Below, one piece after another: positions 6,941 to 16,300 of a DNA stretch of 17,528 nt. Made by a program: the position numbers and the translations under genes. Position 1 is the first letter of the stretch. Every line of letters begins with the position of its first letter. The notes under the pieces were generated by a model that saw nothing but the letters and a program-made list of their open reading frames with translations, had not been told where the DNA came from and did not search any database. The stretch comes from CAYRIF01 sp964424205 (GTDB taxonomy: Bacteria; Bacteroidota; Bacteroidia; Cytophagales; Cyclobacteriaceae), in contig CAYRIF010000046.1 of assembly GCA_964424205.1 (NCBI GenBank), positions 1-17,528 on the forward strand. Reading direction: 5' to 3'.

Positions 6941-7807
6941 GTGGAAAATAGAAGTGAGGAAATAAAAATTGAACTTCCTAATAACAAATGGATTGCTGCT
7001 ACTATTTTTTATCCACCAAATTCGGAAATAAATGGTGCCATTATGATTGCTCCTGCAACAGGCATCAAGAGAAGGTTTTATGCCTCTTTTGCCAATTATC
7101 TTGCAGACAATGGATTCGGCGTAATTACTTATGATAATCAAGGCATTGGGGATTCATTAGTCGGTAGGTTAAAGCAGTCTAAAATAACATTGCAAGATTG
7201 GGGAGAGGAAGACATGCCTGCGGTGTTAACTGCTTTACAAGAATATTTTCCGCAGGTTAAATACCACTTAATTGGTCATAGCGCCGGTGGTCAGCAAGTG
7301 GGGTTGATGCACAACTGGAGTGAATTAACATCCGTATTTAATGTTGCCTGCTCCTCAGGGAGAATCAAGAATATGAAATTTCCATATTTATTAAAAGCTC
7401 GTTTTTTTATGGATGTTTTCATTCCTTTGCATAACGCACTATTTGGTTACACCAAAGCACAATGGTTAGGCATGGGGGAGCCGCTACCCAGGAAAGTAGC
7501 AGCACAATGGAGAACATGGTGCAATGGCAAAGGCTATGTTAAAACTGCTTTTGGCAAGACTATTCATATGCATTGGTATGATGATGTTAATTTACCTTCC
7601 ATTTGGTTAAATGCCGATGATGATGATATTGCCATTGATGAAAATGTGAATGATATGATTGACGTTTTTACACAAATAAAAGTAGAAAGACTGAAATTAG
7701 ACCCTGCCGAATATGGACTAAAAGAAATTGGGCACATGAAGTTTTTTAGCAGAAAAAATAAAGTACTTTGGTCGCTAGCAATTGACTGGCTAAAGAAAAC
7801 TAAATAG
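6941..7807 (+). CDS. Alpha/beta hydrolase (COG4757-like)
   Basis: A 288-residue cytosolic protein with no signal peptide. It has the serine hydrolase nucleophile elbow GHSAGG with S114, an acidic stretch DDDD at 226-229 for the acid residue, and H265 in IGHMKFF as the catalytic His. ATGIKRRFYASFANYLA, YDNQGIGDS and WLGMGEPLPRKVAAQW are the pattern of the predicted hydrolases grouped as COG4757. The substrate is unknown. A GTG start is used: no ATG or GTG lies upstream in frame before the stop at 6893, and a later ATG would remove the first strands. The LysE-type gene follows after 15 bases, so the two form an operon. By hand count one 60-base line (7261-7320) has about 52% G+C, far above the genes upstream of 6.6 kb. 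Confidence 0.88.
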   Translation: MENRSEEIKIELPNNKWIAATIFYPPNSEINGAIMIAPATGIKRRFYASFANYLADNGFGVITYDNQGIGDSLVGRLKQSKITLQDWGEEDMPAVLTALQEYFPQVKYHLIGHSAGGQQVGLMHNWSELTSVFNVACSSGRIKNMKFPYLLKARFFMDVFIPLHNALFGYTKAQWLGMGEPLPRKVAAQWRTWCNGKGYVKTAFGKTIHMHWYDDVNLPSIWLNADDDDIAIDENVNDMIDVFTQIKVERLKLDPAEYGLKEIGHMKFFSRKNKVLWSLAIDWLKKTK

Positions 7808-7822
7808 TAAAACTTAACACTT

Positions 7823-8452
7823 ATGAACTTAACAATATGGATGTCATATGTTGGCACCGTGCTAATCTTAACACTCACACCTGGGCCTAGTGTTTTATTA
7901 GCCACCTCTAATAGTATGAAATTTGGTGCTAAAAAAACGATAGGAACGATTTTGGGAGATTTATCAGCCAATTTACTTCAAATTATCCTTGCTTCTGCAG
8001 GACTTGCCTCTATCGTTGTTGCTTCGGGTGAGATTTTTCAATTGATTAAGTGGTCTGGCGTTCTATATTTGATATATCTCGGCGTTCGGAGTATCCTTGC
8101 CACCCCAAAGGTTTTAATTACGCAAAAAAGATTGGCTCACAGCGGTTTTTTCAGTTTATATTCTCAGGGGTTTCTCATGTCAGCGGCAAATCCGAAAGCC
8201 ATTGTATTCTTCGCTGCTTTATTTCCATTATTCATCAATGAACATCAACCTTTTCTTCCCCAAGTAATTATTCTAACCGTCACATTTCTTATGTTGGACG
8301 GGCTTTCATTATTCTTCTATTCGTACTTTGCGACTCAGCTCAAAGATTATTTGGAGAACCAAGAGAAAGTTCACTTACAAAACAAAATTGTCGGAACGCT
8401 TTTGATATTAAGCGGGCTGATGCTTTCTTTGGTTAGACGTACGGGTAGGTAA
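7823..8452 (+). CDS. LysE/RhtB-family amino acid exporter
   Basis: A 209-residue inner-membrane protein with about six hydrophobic segments, the usual size for the family. Landmarks are the N-terminal TPGPSVLLATSNSMKFGAKK (about residues 19-38), GVLYLIYLGVRSI near 74-86, and SAANPKAIVFFAALFP near 119-134, all typical of LysE/RhtB exporters. Such proteins export amino acids such as lysine, threonine or homoserine lactones; the substrate here is not predictable. The ATG lies 15 bases after the hydrolase stop, suggesting co-transcription from the promoter before 6941. Confidence 0.92.
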   Translation: MNLTIWMSYVGTVLILTLTPGPSVLLATSNSMKFGAKKTIGTILGDLSANLLQIILASAGLASIVVASGEIFQLIKWSGVLYLIYLGVRSILATPKVLITQKRLAHSGFFSLYSQGFLMSAANPKAIVFFAALFPLFINEHQPFLPQVIILTVTFLMLDGLSLFFYSYFATQLKDYLENQEKVHLQNKIVGTLLILSGLMLSLVRRTGR

Positions 8453-8517
8453 GAAAACTATATTTTCCAATCGCCCTGAACAAAAATAAAACTTCCGCTG
8501 TTTCCAATTAGCTTCCT

Positions 8518-8525
8518 TATATTTG
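8518..8525 (+). promoter_or_regulatory. Candidate -7 element TATATTTG before the TlpA-like gene
   Basis: Exact match to TAnnTTTG, 22 bases before the ATG at 8548. A CTG at 8498-8500 lies 17 bases upstream and could be an imperfect -33 TTG. Position and spacing make this the best of the promoter candidates. Confidence 0.45.
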
Positions 8526-8547
8526 TTTACCAATAATTATTAACCCC

Positions 8548-9795
8548 ATGAAACATATACTTCATATTCTATTAACGATAGCTACGTTAAGCATCTTTAG
8601 TGCATGCCATACCACAAAAGAGAAAGAAGCCGCCATACTACAAGCAGGCACTTGGCGAGGCGTAATCACCATGCAAGGAATGGGATTGCCTTTTAATTTT
8701 ATTGTCAAAAAAGACAGTAGTAATTATAAAATAACGCTTGTCAACAGTATAGAAAAAATCGAGTTGGATGAAGTAGTGGTAAAAAATGATTCTGTGTTTA
8801 TTACACTGCATATTTTTGACATAGACATCGAGGCGAAAATAAATGGCAATAAATTAGAAGGCATCTATCGGAAAAACTATTTAGACGATTATGAACTGCC
8901 TTTTACGGCTACCTTTGATGATAAATATATGCACACAGAAAATCCCGACCCAGAAAATTCAAAATTTGATGGAAAGTGGCAAGTGCAATTCACAGAACCT
9001 GATGGAAAAACCTATCCATCCATAGGAATATTCAATACAAATGAAGAAAAGTCGAAAGGCACTTTTTTAACACTCCTTGGGGACTACCGATACTTGGAGG
9101 GATTTACTAATGGAAATGACATGCTCCTCAGTACTTTTGACGGAAATCATGCATTTATTTTCAAAGCTAAACTAATAAACGACAGTACCTTGACGGGTGA
9201 TTTCTGGTCAGGAAAATCATGGCACGAAACATGGACTGCTACCAAAAACCCAAAAGCAGCACTTCCGTCCTATTTAGAAACAACCTATTTAAAAGAAGGA
9301 TATGAAAAAGTAGATTTCTCTTTTCCAGATCTGGAAGGCAATCTAGTTTCTCCGACTGATAAGAAATACGAAAACAAAGTAGTATTACTGCAAATTTTTG
9401 GCACTTGGTGTCCCAACTGCATGGATGAAACAAAATTCTATGCAGACTGGTATTCAAAAAACAAAGACCGCGGTGTGGAAATTATTGCACTTGCCTATGA
9501 ACAAAAAGACGACTTTGGCTATGCCAAATCAAGGGTGACAAAAATGAAAGAACGCTATCAAGCTAATTATGACTTTGTGATTGCTGGCACTTCCAATAAA
9601 GAAGCCGCCTCAAAATCATTGCCCATGCTTAATGAAATAATCTCCTTCCCCACCTCCATTTTTATTGATAGAAAGGGTAACGTCAGAAGAATCCATACCG
9701 GCTTTACTGGCCCCGCCACTGGCGTTTATTATGAGCAATTTGTTGAGGATTTTAATGACTTTATGGATGAACTTTTAGCGGAAACTAGTAACTAA
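8548..9795 (+). CDS. TlpA-like thioredoxin-fold lipoprotein
   Basis: A 415-residue exported lipoprotein (lipobox FSAC, C20). The N-terminal half (about residues 30-245) is a beta-rich region starting GTWRGVITMQGMGLPFNF and containing a second similar unit from GKWQVQFTEPDG; I do not recognise it as a named domain with certainty, but such regions precede many Bacteroidota TlpA-type domains. The C-terminal part (about 255-410) is a thioredoxin fold of the TlpA/ResA type: VDFSFPDLEG, then FGTWCPNC with C288 and C291, and the cis-proline at P368 in SFPTSIFIDRKG. It is expected to act as a periplasmic thiol-disulfide reductase, or to handle oxidised thiols with an unknown partner. It is a single-gene unit with its own candidate promoter and a strong terminator. 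Confidence 0.88.
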   Translation: MKHILHILLTIATLSIFSACHTTKEKEAAILQAGTWRGVITMQGMGLPFNFIVKKDSSNYKITLVNSIEKIELDEVVVKNDSVFITLHIFDIDIEAKINGNKLEGIYRKNYLDDYELPFTATFDDKYMHTENPDPENSKFDGKWQVQFTEPDGKTYPSIGIFNTNEEKSKGTFLTLLGDYRYLEGFTNGNDMLLSTFDGNHAFIFKAKLINDSTLTGDFWSGKSWHETWTATKNPKAALPSYLETTYLKEGYEKVDFSFPDLEGNLVSPTDKKYENKVVLLQIFGTWCPNCMDETKFYADWYSKNKDRGVEIIALAYEQKDDFGYAKSRVTKMKERYQANYDFVIAGTSNKEAASKSLPMLNEIISFPTSIFIDRKGNVRRIHTGFTGPATGVYYEQFVEDFNDFMDELLAETSN

Positions 9796-9796
9796 T

Positions 9797-9849
9797 AAAT
9801 TATTTTACTATCATTGTGATTGGATGGTAAAATAATTTGCTTTTTCTTT
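9797..9849 (+). terminator. Rho-independent terminator after the TlpA-like gene
   Basis: AAATTATTTTAC (9797-9808) pairs perfectly with GTAAAATAATTT (9827-9838), and the stem can extend inward with weaker pairs. GCTTTTTCTTT follows directly. The stem begins one base after the stop codon of the TlpA-like gene. Confidence 0.75.
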
Positions 9850-9951
9850 AATAAATACAATTTTATATTTTAAAAAAAACATTTTTTATTCCACTCAGCT
9901 ACCAATCTTGATAATTGGTCGAAAATAATAACAATTACCTTAATTAATATT

Positions 9952-9959
9952 TATATTTG
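9952..9959 (+). promoter_or_regulatory. Candidate -7 element TATATTTG before the spt-like gene
   Basis: Exact match to TAnnTTTG, 74 bases before the ATG at 10034 and downstream of the terminator. No good -33 TTG at the usual distance. Confidence 0.35.
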
Positions 9960-10033
9960 ATTTTTGGCATTCAGAACACTATTGGAAAGAGCCTCCTGAA
10001 GATATATTTAATAACTTTATACATTCTACTAAG

Positions 10034-11302
10034 ATGTCATTATTAGATAAGTGCTATTTATATAATTATCCCGATACGCTAAAAGAAAAGGGAATTTATC
10101 CATATTTCAAGTCCGTGGAAGACAGCGAAGGCTCAGTAGTACAAATGGGTGGTAAAAAAATAATTATGGCTGGTTCAAATAATTATTTGGGACTGTCATA
10201 CCACCCTTTAGTAAAAGAGGCTTCCATAAAGGCCATAGAAAAATATGGCACGTCATGCTCGGGATCACGTTTTATGACAGGCACCACAGATTTACATGAA
10301 GAGATGGAGGAGAAAATTGCCCGTTTCATGGGTAAAGAGGCTGCCTTACTTTTTTCTTCAGGATTTCAAACTGCTCAAGGTATCATATATCCTATGGTAA
10401 GCAGAGGAGATGTAATCCTTTCGGATAGAGACAATCACGCGAGTATTGTTGTTGGAAACTCCATGACCGCTTCGCTCAATATACCAACCATACGATATCA
10501 TCATAATAATATGGAAGACTTGGAAAGAAAACTTGAGAAACTTCCACTAGCGCAAAATAAACTCATTGTAACTGACGGGGTATTTAGCACACTAGGAACA
10601 GTAACTAGCTTAGATGAGATTACAAAACTTGCCAAGACATACAATGCCAATGTAATCGTAGATGATGCGCATGGATTTGGTGTTATCGGGAATGGCGGCA
10701 AAGGTACCGCACACAGTTTTGGAGTACAAGATGATGTCGACCTCATCATGTCTCCGTTAAGTAAATCATTGGCTTCTGTTGGGGGTTTTGTAGTTGGAGA
10801 AGAGCGGGTGATTAACTACCTTAAACACAAATCACCAGCACTCATGTTCAGTACCTCACCAGCACCAGCATCTGTTGCTGCTGCATTGGCGGCGTTAGCC
10901 GTTTTGAAAGAAAATCCAATGCTACCAAAACACGTCACTAATAATGCCAACAAAGTAAGAGAAGGTTTGAAACAAGCAGGGTTCACCGTAATTGACGGCG
11001 CATCTGCTATCGTTCCAGTTATCATAGGCGACAATGATACAACTTTTAAATTCTGGAAAGCGCTGTATGAGAAAAACATATTTGTCAATGCTTTTGTTTC
11101 CCCAGGGGTATCTGAAGGGCTACAAATGTTACGTTTGAGTTTTATGGCAACGCATAATGATGATCATCTGGACTATATTATAGATATTTTTATAAAGGTC
11201 GGAAAGAAATTAGGATTGATTAGTGCAGCAACTACTGATGCTTCTCAGGTAAAAGTAGCGCTTGACTTTCCTTTAGAATTTGGGAGGAAGAAGTTGGCTT
11301 AG
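10034..11302 (+). CDS. spt: Alpha-oxoamine synthase, serine palmitoyltransferase type
   Basis: A PLP-dependent enzyme that joins an acyl thioester to an amino acid with loss of CO2. The 422 residues align by eye along their length with the Bacteroides serine palmitoyltransferase: a short N-terminal helix, GVYPYF-like GIYPYF, AGSNNYLGLSYHP, SGSRFMTGTTDLHEEME, DRDNHASI with the PLP-stacking His, VDDAHGFGVIG, and the Schiff-base lysine K244 in SPLSKSLASVGGF. It would start sphingolipid synthesis; the closely related cysteate acyltransferase of sulfonolipid synthesis cannot be excluded. The segment before the lysine is normally GTFSKS; here it is SPLSKS, so the Thr thought to contact the PLP phosphate is replaced by Pro241. 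The C-terminal tail (about residues 395-422) is longer than in typical members. It is a single-gene unit. Confidence 0.85.
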   Translation: MSLLDKCYLYNYPDTLKEKGIYPYFKSVEDSEGSVVQMGGKKIIMAGSNNYLGLSYHPLVKEASIKAIEKYGTSCSGSRFMTGTTDLHEEMEEKIARFMGKEAALLFSSGFQTAQGIIYPMVSRGDVILSDRDNHASIVVGNSMTASLNIPTIRYHHNNMEDLERKLEKLPLAQNKLIVTDGVFSTLGTVTSLDEITKLAKTYNANVIVDDAHGFGVIGNGGKGTAHSFGVQDDVDLIMSPLSKSLASVGGFVVGEERVINYLKHKSPALMFSTSPAPASVAAALAALAVLKENPMLPKHVTNNANKVREGLKQAGFTVIDGASAIVPVIIGDNDTTFKFWKALYEKNIFVNAFVSPGVSEGLQMLRLSFMATHNDDHLDYIIDIFIKVGKKLGLISAATTDASQVKVALDFPLEFGRKKLA

Positions 11303-11304
11303 AA

Positions 11305-11321
11305 TAGATTCTCCTAATCTA
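11305..11321 (+). terminator. Weak stem-loop after the spt-like gene
   Basis: TAGATT pairs with AATCTA across a 5-base loop just after the stop codon. The only T-run (TTTTTT) lies about 15 bases further on, so termination here is doubtful. Confidence 0.25.
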
Positions 11322-11393
11322 GAGATGATGCCCTATTTTTTCTTTACCGACAGAAACGTTATTTTGAAGTAATAATGGGTCTTTTCCTTAATC

Positions 11394-11401
11394 TATCTTT
11401 G
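11394..11401 (+). promoter_or_regulatory. Candidate -7 element TATCTTTG before the membrane protein gene
   Basis: Exact match to TAnnTTTG, 96 bases before the ATG at 11498. A TTTG at 11363-11366 is about 27 bases upstream, longer than the usual 17-23 spacing. Confidence 0.35.
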
Positions 11402-11497
11402 AAAAGATACGAAATAACAAATATTATCTAAATATTTATCAGATTTAGACTTTATTTGAGATAAGCTTATGCAAATATCATATTGAAAATTTATATA

Positions 11498-12580
11498 ATG
11501 ATTTCAAAATCCAAGGTAAAAATATCAATATCATTTTTATTTGCTTTTACTCTTTTATTCTCATACGTCAATTGGTATGGGGTGAAGTTAACACCTGATT
11601 CATATTATTATATAAATGCTTCCAACTCATTTACCATAGAGTATTTACTAAATACATACATTCATTGGCCTCCTTTATTTCCTTTAGCACTAAGTATTTG
11701 TAAAGAACATACACAAGAGTGGACTTTGCTCTTGAATTTTTTTGCACTCTTTTTTTCAATAGTCATTTGGTTTTATTTGGGGAGAAAATGGATAACTAAG
11801 GACAACCGCTATCTCCTCTACACCTTTACAATAGTCTTCTGCACACCAATTTTTGCGGTGTCACATTTTGTTTGGTCAGAAGCATTATTTATTTTGCTAT
11901 ATTCATTTTTCATACTAGCCATGTATAAAATTGTTTATAGTAATAACAACACCTGGACCTATACTCTTATTTTATCAGGAATACTTCTATGTTACCAAAG
12001 ACATGTAGGAATTGTGATGATTGGCGGATTCATTTTTGGTGTTATACTTAGCAATCAAATTAGAAAAAAACTGTTGCTGACATTGCTAATAACATTATCT
12101 TTAGGATCTTCATGGCTATTTATTCAAATAATTAATGGAGATAACATCCAAGTTCAGGAGGTAATTCCTTTTTTAGATTTATGGAGAAATTTTGTTTTAA
12201 TATCTGGTGAAATTACAAACTGGTTTTTGCCTTTTTTTCATTTTAAAGTTATTTCAATAATTATTTTTATTCTTCTTCTGTTCTTCATATTTCGTTATAA
12301 AAGTAAGCTCAACAACAAGTTGAATTATGTAAACATTATGATTTTCAATATAATAGTATACCTCGCTTTTTTTACTGTTGTCCCAGCTAGTCCAGATGAT
12401 ATCTCCAGATTCCTATCAATTCTGTATTACCCCATTATTTTCGTATTATTTGTCATCTTTCCAAATGATTTACATAGCCTGAATAAATATAAAAACATAG
12501 TATACATTGTACTTGTACTATTCATTGTTTACAAAGTAGTAAGAGTGATAAAGAATACTATAATTTGGCACTCGGTATAA
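11498..12580 (+). CDS. Polytopic membrane protein, probable GT-C-fold glycosyltransferase
   Basis: A 360-residue integral membrane protein with about nine to ten hydrophobic segments. The first large loop has LTPDSYYYINAS (D34) followed by WPPLFPLAL (residues 57-65). An acidic residue in the first extracytoplasmic loop and a PPLFP-like motif are typical of GT-C enzymes of the PMT/ArnT type, which transfer sugars from polyprenyl-phosphate carriers. HFVWSEALFILL (123-134) and QRHVGIVMIGGF (167-178) also match this pattern. Start: ATG 11498 is preferred over TTG 11483 in the same frame. The gene is AT-rich, as hydrophobic proteins often are. The family is inferred from layout and short motifs, and no specific substrate can be given. 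The dipeptidase gene follows after 19 bases, suggesting shared transcription. Confidence 0.6.
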   Translation: MISKSKVKISISFLFAFTLLFSYVNWYGVKLTPDSYYYINASNSFTIEYLLNTYIHWPPLFPLALSICKEHTQEWTLLLNFFALFFSIVIWFYLGRKWITKDNRYLLYTFTIVFCTPIFAVSHFVWSEALFILLYSFFILAMYKIVYSNNNTWTYTLILSGILLCYQRHVGIVMIGGFIFGVILSNQIRKKLLLTLLITLSLGSSWLFIQIINGDNIQVQEVIPFLDLWRNFVLISGEITNWFLPFFHFKVISIIIFILLLFFIFRYKSKLNNKLNYVNIMIFNIIVYLAFFTVVPASPDDISRFLSILYYPIIFVLFVIFPNDLHSLNKYKNIVYIVLVLFIVYKVVRVIKNTIIWHSV

Positions 12581-12599
12581 TAAACTATTTGTTATTTTT

Positions 12600-13322
12600 A
12601 TGATAAACATGAAAGCATATTTGATAATTCTTGTATCCTTGGTAGCTTTTTTCACTACTTGTAAAACACCAGACAAACAAAAAAGTGCTGATACCTTACT
12701 AAAAGATTCCGTCGTGTCTGCTTCTATTGATTCGGCAATAACACAACCTGTTGCAATCCAAAATATCATTGATTATGATAGCACACGATGGAGTGACCTT
12801 TCTTATATCAATAGGAACATCATCGTAGACATGAAATATGCCACGACAGATAATTTTGTCAAAGAAAAAATGTATGAATGCAGTCGTTGTTTTCTACGCC
12901 CAGAGGTTGCCCACGCTATTTCAAACATTCAAACAGCGCTAGAATCGCAAGGATTGGGTTTGAAAATGCTAGATTGTTTTCGCCCAAGACCGATACAATG
13001 GAAATTATGGAATAAAGTTCCTGATCCTCGCTTTGTGGCTGACCCTAGGAAAGGTTCGATGCACAACAGGGGTGTGGCAGTAGATTTAACTTTAGTTGAC
13101 CGCAATGGGAAAGAATTGAATATGGGTACACCTTATGATTTCTTTGGACCGGAGGCATATTCTGGATATCAGCACTTGCCAGATAGCATTCTCGAAAGGC
13201 GTAAATTATTACGTAACATAATGACAGCCCATGGGTTCAAAGGTATTACCACAGAGTGGTGGCATTTCTCTTGGTCAGGTACACATCATGTACTTTCAGA
13301 TATGATCTGGCAATGTGAATAG
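12600..13322 (+). CDS. VanX/DdpX-type D-Ala-D-Ala dipeptidase, exported lipoprotein
   Basis: A zinc dipeptidase of the M15D family that cleaves D-Ala-D-Ala; residue numbers follow the ATG at 12600. The catalytic set is complete: SMHNRGVAVDLTL gives H155 and D162, TEWWH gives the base E219 and the third zinc ligand H222, and R128 in DCFRPRP matches the Arg that stabilises the transition state in VanX. An N-terminal hydrophobic segment ends in a lipobox, FFTTC (C21), followed by a linker to about residue 60, so this enzyme acts in the periplasm, unlike cytosolic VanX of resistance clusters. No vanH/vanA-type genes are nearby, so peptidoglycan turnover or nutrient use is more likely than glycopeptide resistance. 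A second in-frame ATG at 12609 would also keep the signal. The stop lies 7 bases from that of the convergent gene. Confidence 0.9.
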   Translation: MINMKAYLIILVSLVAFFTTCKTPDKQKSADTLLKDSVVSASIDSAITQPVAIQNIIDYDSTRWSDLSYINRNIIVDMKYATTDNFVKEKMYECSRCFLRPEVAHAISNIQTALESQGLGLKMLDCFRPRPIQWKLWNKVPDPRFVADPRKGSMHNRGVAVDLTLVDRNGKELNMGTPYDFFGPEAYSGYQHLPDSILERRKLLRNIMTAHGFKGITTEWWHFSWSGTHHVLSDMIWQCE

Positions 13323-13329
13323 TTTTATT

Positions 13330-16300
13330 CTAGCGCAACAAATATACCTTACCATAACCATTTGATGGTTTGTCAGCCTTGCTTTTTCGGTGTATTAATG
13401 TAGGAGATTCCCCTTCAATTATCACCCGATATAAATAGATTCCATTTGCCAATTGACTTCCCGACCCATTTTTACCATCCCAGACAAAACTGGAAGTATT
13501 GTTACCCACATGAATTTTACCCGTTTCGGCATGTGTGATTTCTCTCACAACCTCGCCAGTTACAGTCAAAATTTGGATTTTAATACGTTCAGGAATTTCA
13601 CTGCCTGTCAGCGTGAAAACAAATCTTGTACTCGATGAAAATGGATTAGGATAGGGGTAAAAATTGGTAATTGATGGCTCATTAATTACCTCAAAATTAA
13701 TAATGTATGGCGCTAAACCCGCCTTATTACCGCTTGCATCGGTCACTTGGGCTTTTAGAGCATATATTCCATCCTCCAGTTTGTTTGGTTTATACGCCAC
13801 GCTAAAATCCGAGTTTTCAGTAGCAGGGTACCATTGGACATTGGAGTCCGAAAAATTTATTCTTTGAAAATAGCACTGATTACACCCATCATCTCCTTCG
13901 CAATCAACACAAGGGTAGCCAAAAAAGATTTCCACGCCTACAGTATCACGCTTAAGTAAGAACTTATTATTATCTTTCATCACAACGGCAATCAAAGGAG
14001 ATGCTGATACAATATCACCATCCATAATATTCACCCCATCAAAGGTCACATCCATGATAGGGTTAACATCATCAGCACCCACATCTATTGCATTGGGTAT
14101 ATCTATGATATTGTTATTATAACCCTGTTCTGGTAAAATTCTTGGGTTAGCAAATACATTTAGGTTATTCTTTCCAGACAACTCAAAAGTACTTATTGGG
14201 GTAAAAAAGGCTGTTTTCTCTCCTGCCAATAATTTTTTTATTTTTAAACTCTTGTCCTGCGTGACCCCCTTATTTTTATTAAAAATACTATATTCAACGT
14301 TTATAGAATCGGTGAAATTTTTGGTGGAAATATTTTCAAAAATAAATTCAGGGTTAAAAAACGCACCTATTTCCGTTTCTCTTTTTTCAAAATCTACAAT
14401 TGTTTTATCAGTCATGTAAATCACCCCCTCTGGAACCTGCTCAAAATATACCTGCCATTTCTTAATTTGAGCAGGTGTCAAATTCACCTCATCCTTCAGC
14501 TTCAATACTAGTTTTAAGTTTGGATACTGCGAGGCGCTCACAGTTGATAAATCAACCTCTTTTGCTGTTACATCTGAAAATAAAATTGTTTCCTGTCCAG
14601 CCAATGTTACGCCATAAATATCAAACGAGGCTTCATCGGTTTGAGGAAGTTCTGAGATGTTAACTTCATTGACAAACTTATCCCAAGATGCTGCAGGCCC
14701 AATCAAAGTTGAAGTAATTGTTCCGCTTTTATATTTAGTAGGCAAAGAATCAATCAAATTAATCTCCTGCTCTGTCTTAGGGTTGCTTGTAGCTGTCACT
14801 ATAAGTGCCGACCCTACAGCCGCTCCTTTCCGCCCAAGAATAATCAATGGCTCACCAGTACTCAATGATGATACAACCGATGCATCTACACCAATTTCTG
14901 TCATTTTAGCAATGGTAGAAGCTGGGAAAGAACTATAATTTACTTGACCAATTGAGTACATCAATACAAAATCATTTTCCTTTAATCCATCAATATGCTT
15001 TTCAATATACAGCTTTGTAGTAATATCAGACCCTACAAAATTATTTATTGCTTGTGGTACTAGTCCACACCTTCTCACATCTAATACATCCCAAACTCCA
15101 ATTTTTACAATGGCATATGGAATTCCGGAAGCATTATCAAAAGCAAGCATATTTATCGAGTTATCTCTACAAACTCTACCAGGACCATCTATTATCAGCG
15201 GCTGACCTTTTATATTTACTTTTATTTTCAAGGGAGTAATGCCCCCATAATCGTCACCATAAGTAGTTACTTCCAATGATGTCGGTGTGTCAACAAACTG
15301 CCACTTCTTTTTCACTTCATTCATCTCAACACCCTCCAAGCGTGAATCCGCGTATTGCGTAATTCTAGATTGAGACCATCCTTCCGAACCATTCTTTATA
15401 AAGGTGAAAGAGCTATTAGTCCATAAATTATCCTCATCTGGTAAGGGTACGGCATATTTACTTCGCCAGAAATAAACTACAGTATCATTTCCTACGAGAT
15501 TATCTAATAAATTTGTCTCCCAGCTAGCCAGAATTCTGGCTGTGATGGTGTTATGTTTTTTATACGGGCTGTCAAATGTACTCACAGTATCAACTTCAAT
15601 AATAAATTCCCGTTCTTCAGCAAAAGGGTCGGTTGCTTGTATCACAAACCTTACTGGCTGTTTATTAACAATACTATAATTAGCAGGCACCAAATTTTGC
15701 GTGCCTTTTAAGGGAATAAAAAAATCAACCAATACTATATTATTTTGCTCATCCAATTCCTCAATATCATTTGCATAGTCAATACTAATTTCAAAAGCAT
15801 TGCTGCCAAATGCGTTTCCTCCCATCTCAACATCAAAGTACAAGGTATCACTATAAAGTACAGCTTGATACGTTTTAGGAGCATTGATTTGTACATGACC
15901 ATTACCTAACGTACGTTTAATCTGCACCCTTAATGAGTCATTACTTGCTTTACCATAGTTTTTAACAATAATACCTATTCTCAGCATCTCATCTAGCGCA
16001 TTCACTTCACCACCACCTACAGAGGTGAAAAATATACTTTCCGGTTTTATTGCATAGTCAGGTTTAGATGCGGGAAAAAAACGATAGGCGGGATCTCCCT
16101 GTACTACAACTTGCTGCACCTGATTGATATTTTTAATATCCGTACCAAATGCATTTAAAAACCTAGCGTAAGTCTCCTTTAGTATTAATCCTATCGGTTG
16201 ATGAATAAAAGCTGAATCAGCAAATGCAGTCTTATAAAACATCTCGGAGAAGTTTTTTAGCCTATCAGAATAACCATTTGTTGTATGCGCCATAAATCCT

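Noticed and set aside
7564..7971. 135-residue minus-strand ORF over the hydrolase/LysE junction
   Set aside because: It lies opposite two well-supported genes and reads as low-complexity antisense sequence.
11483..11497. TTG start for the GT-C-like membrane protein
   Set aside because: An ATG five codons later gives a normal N-terminus; nothing supports the rarer start.
14475..14938. Plus-strand ORFs inside the C25 gene
   Set aside because: Shadow frames opposite a long, clearly coding minus-strand gene.
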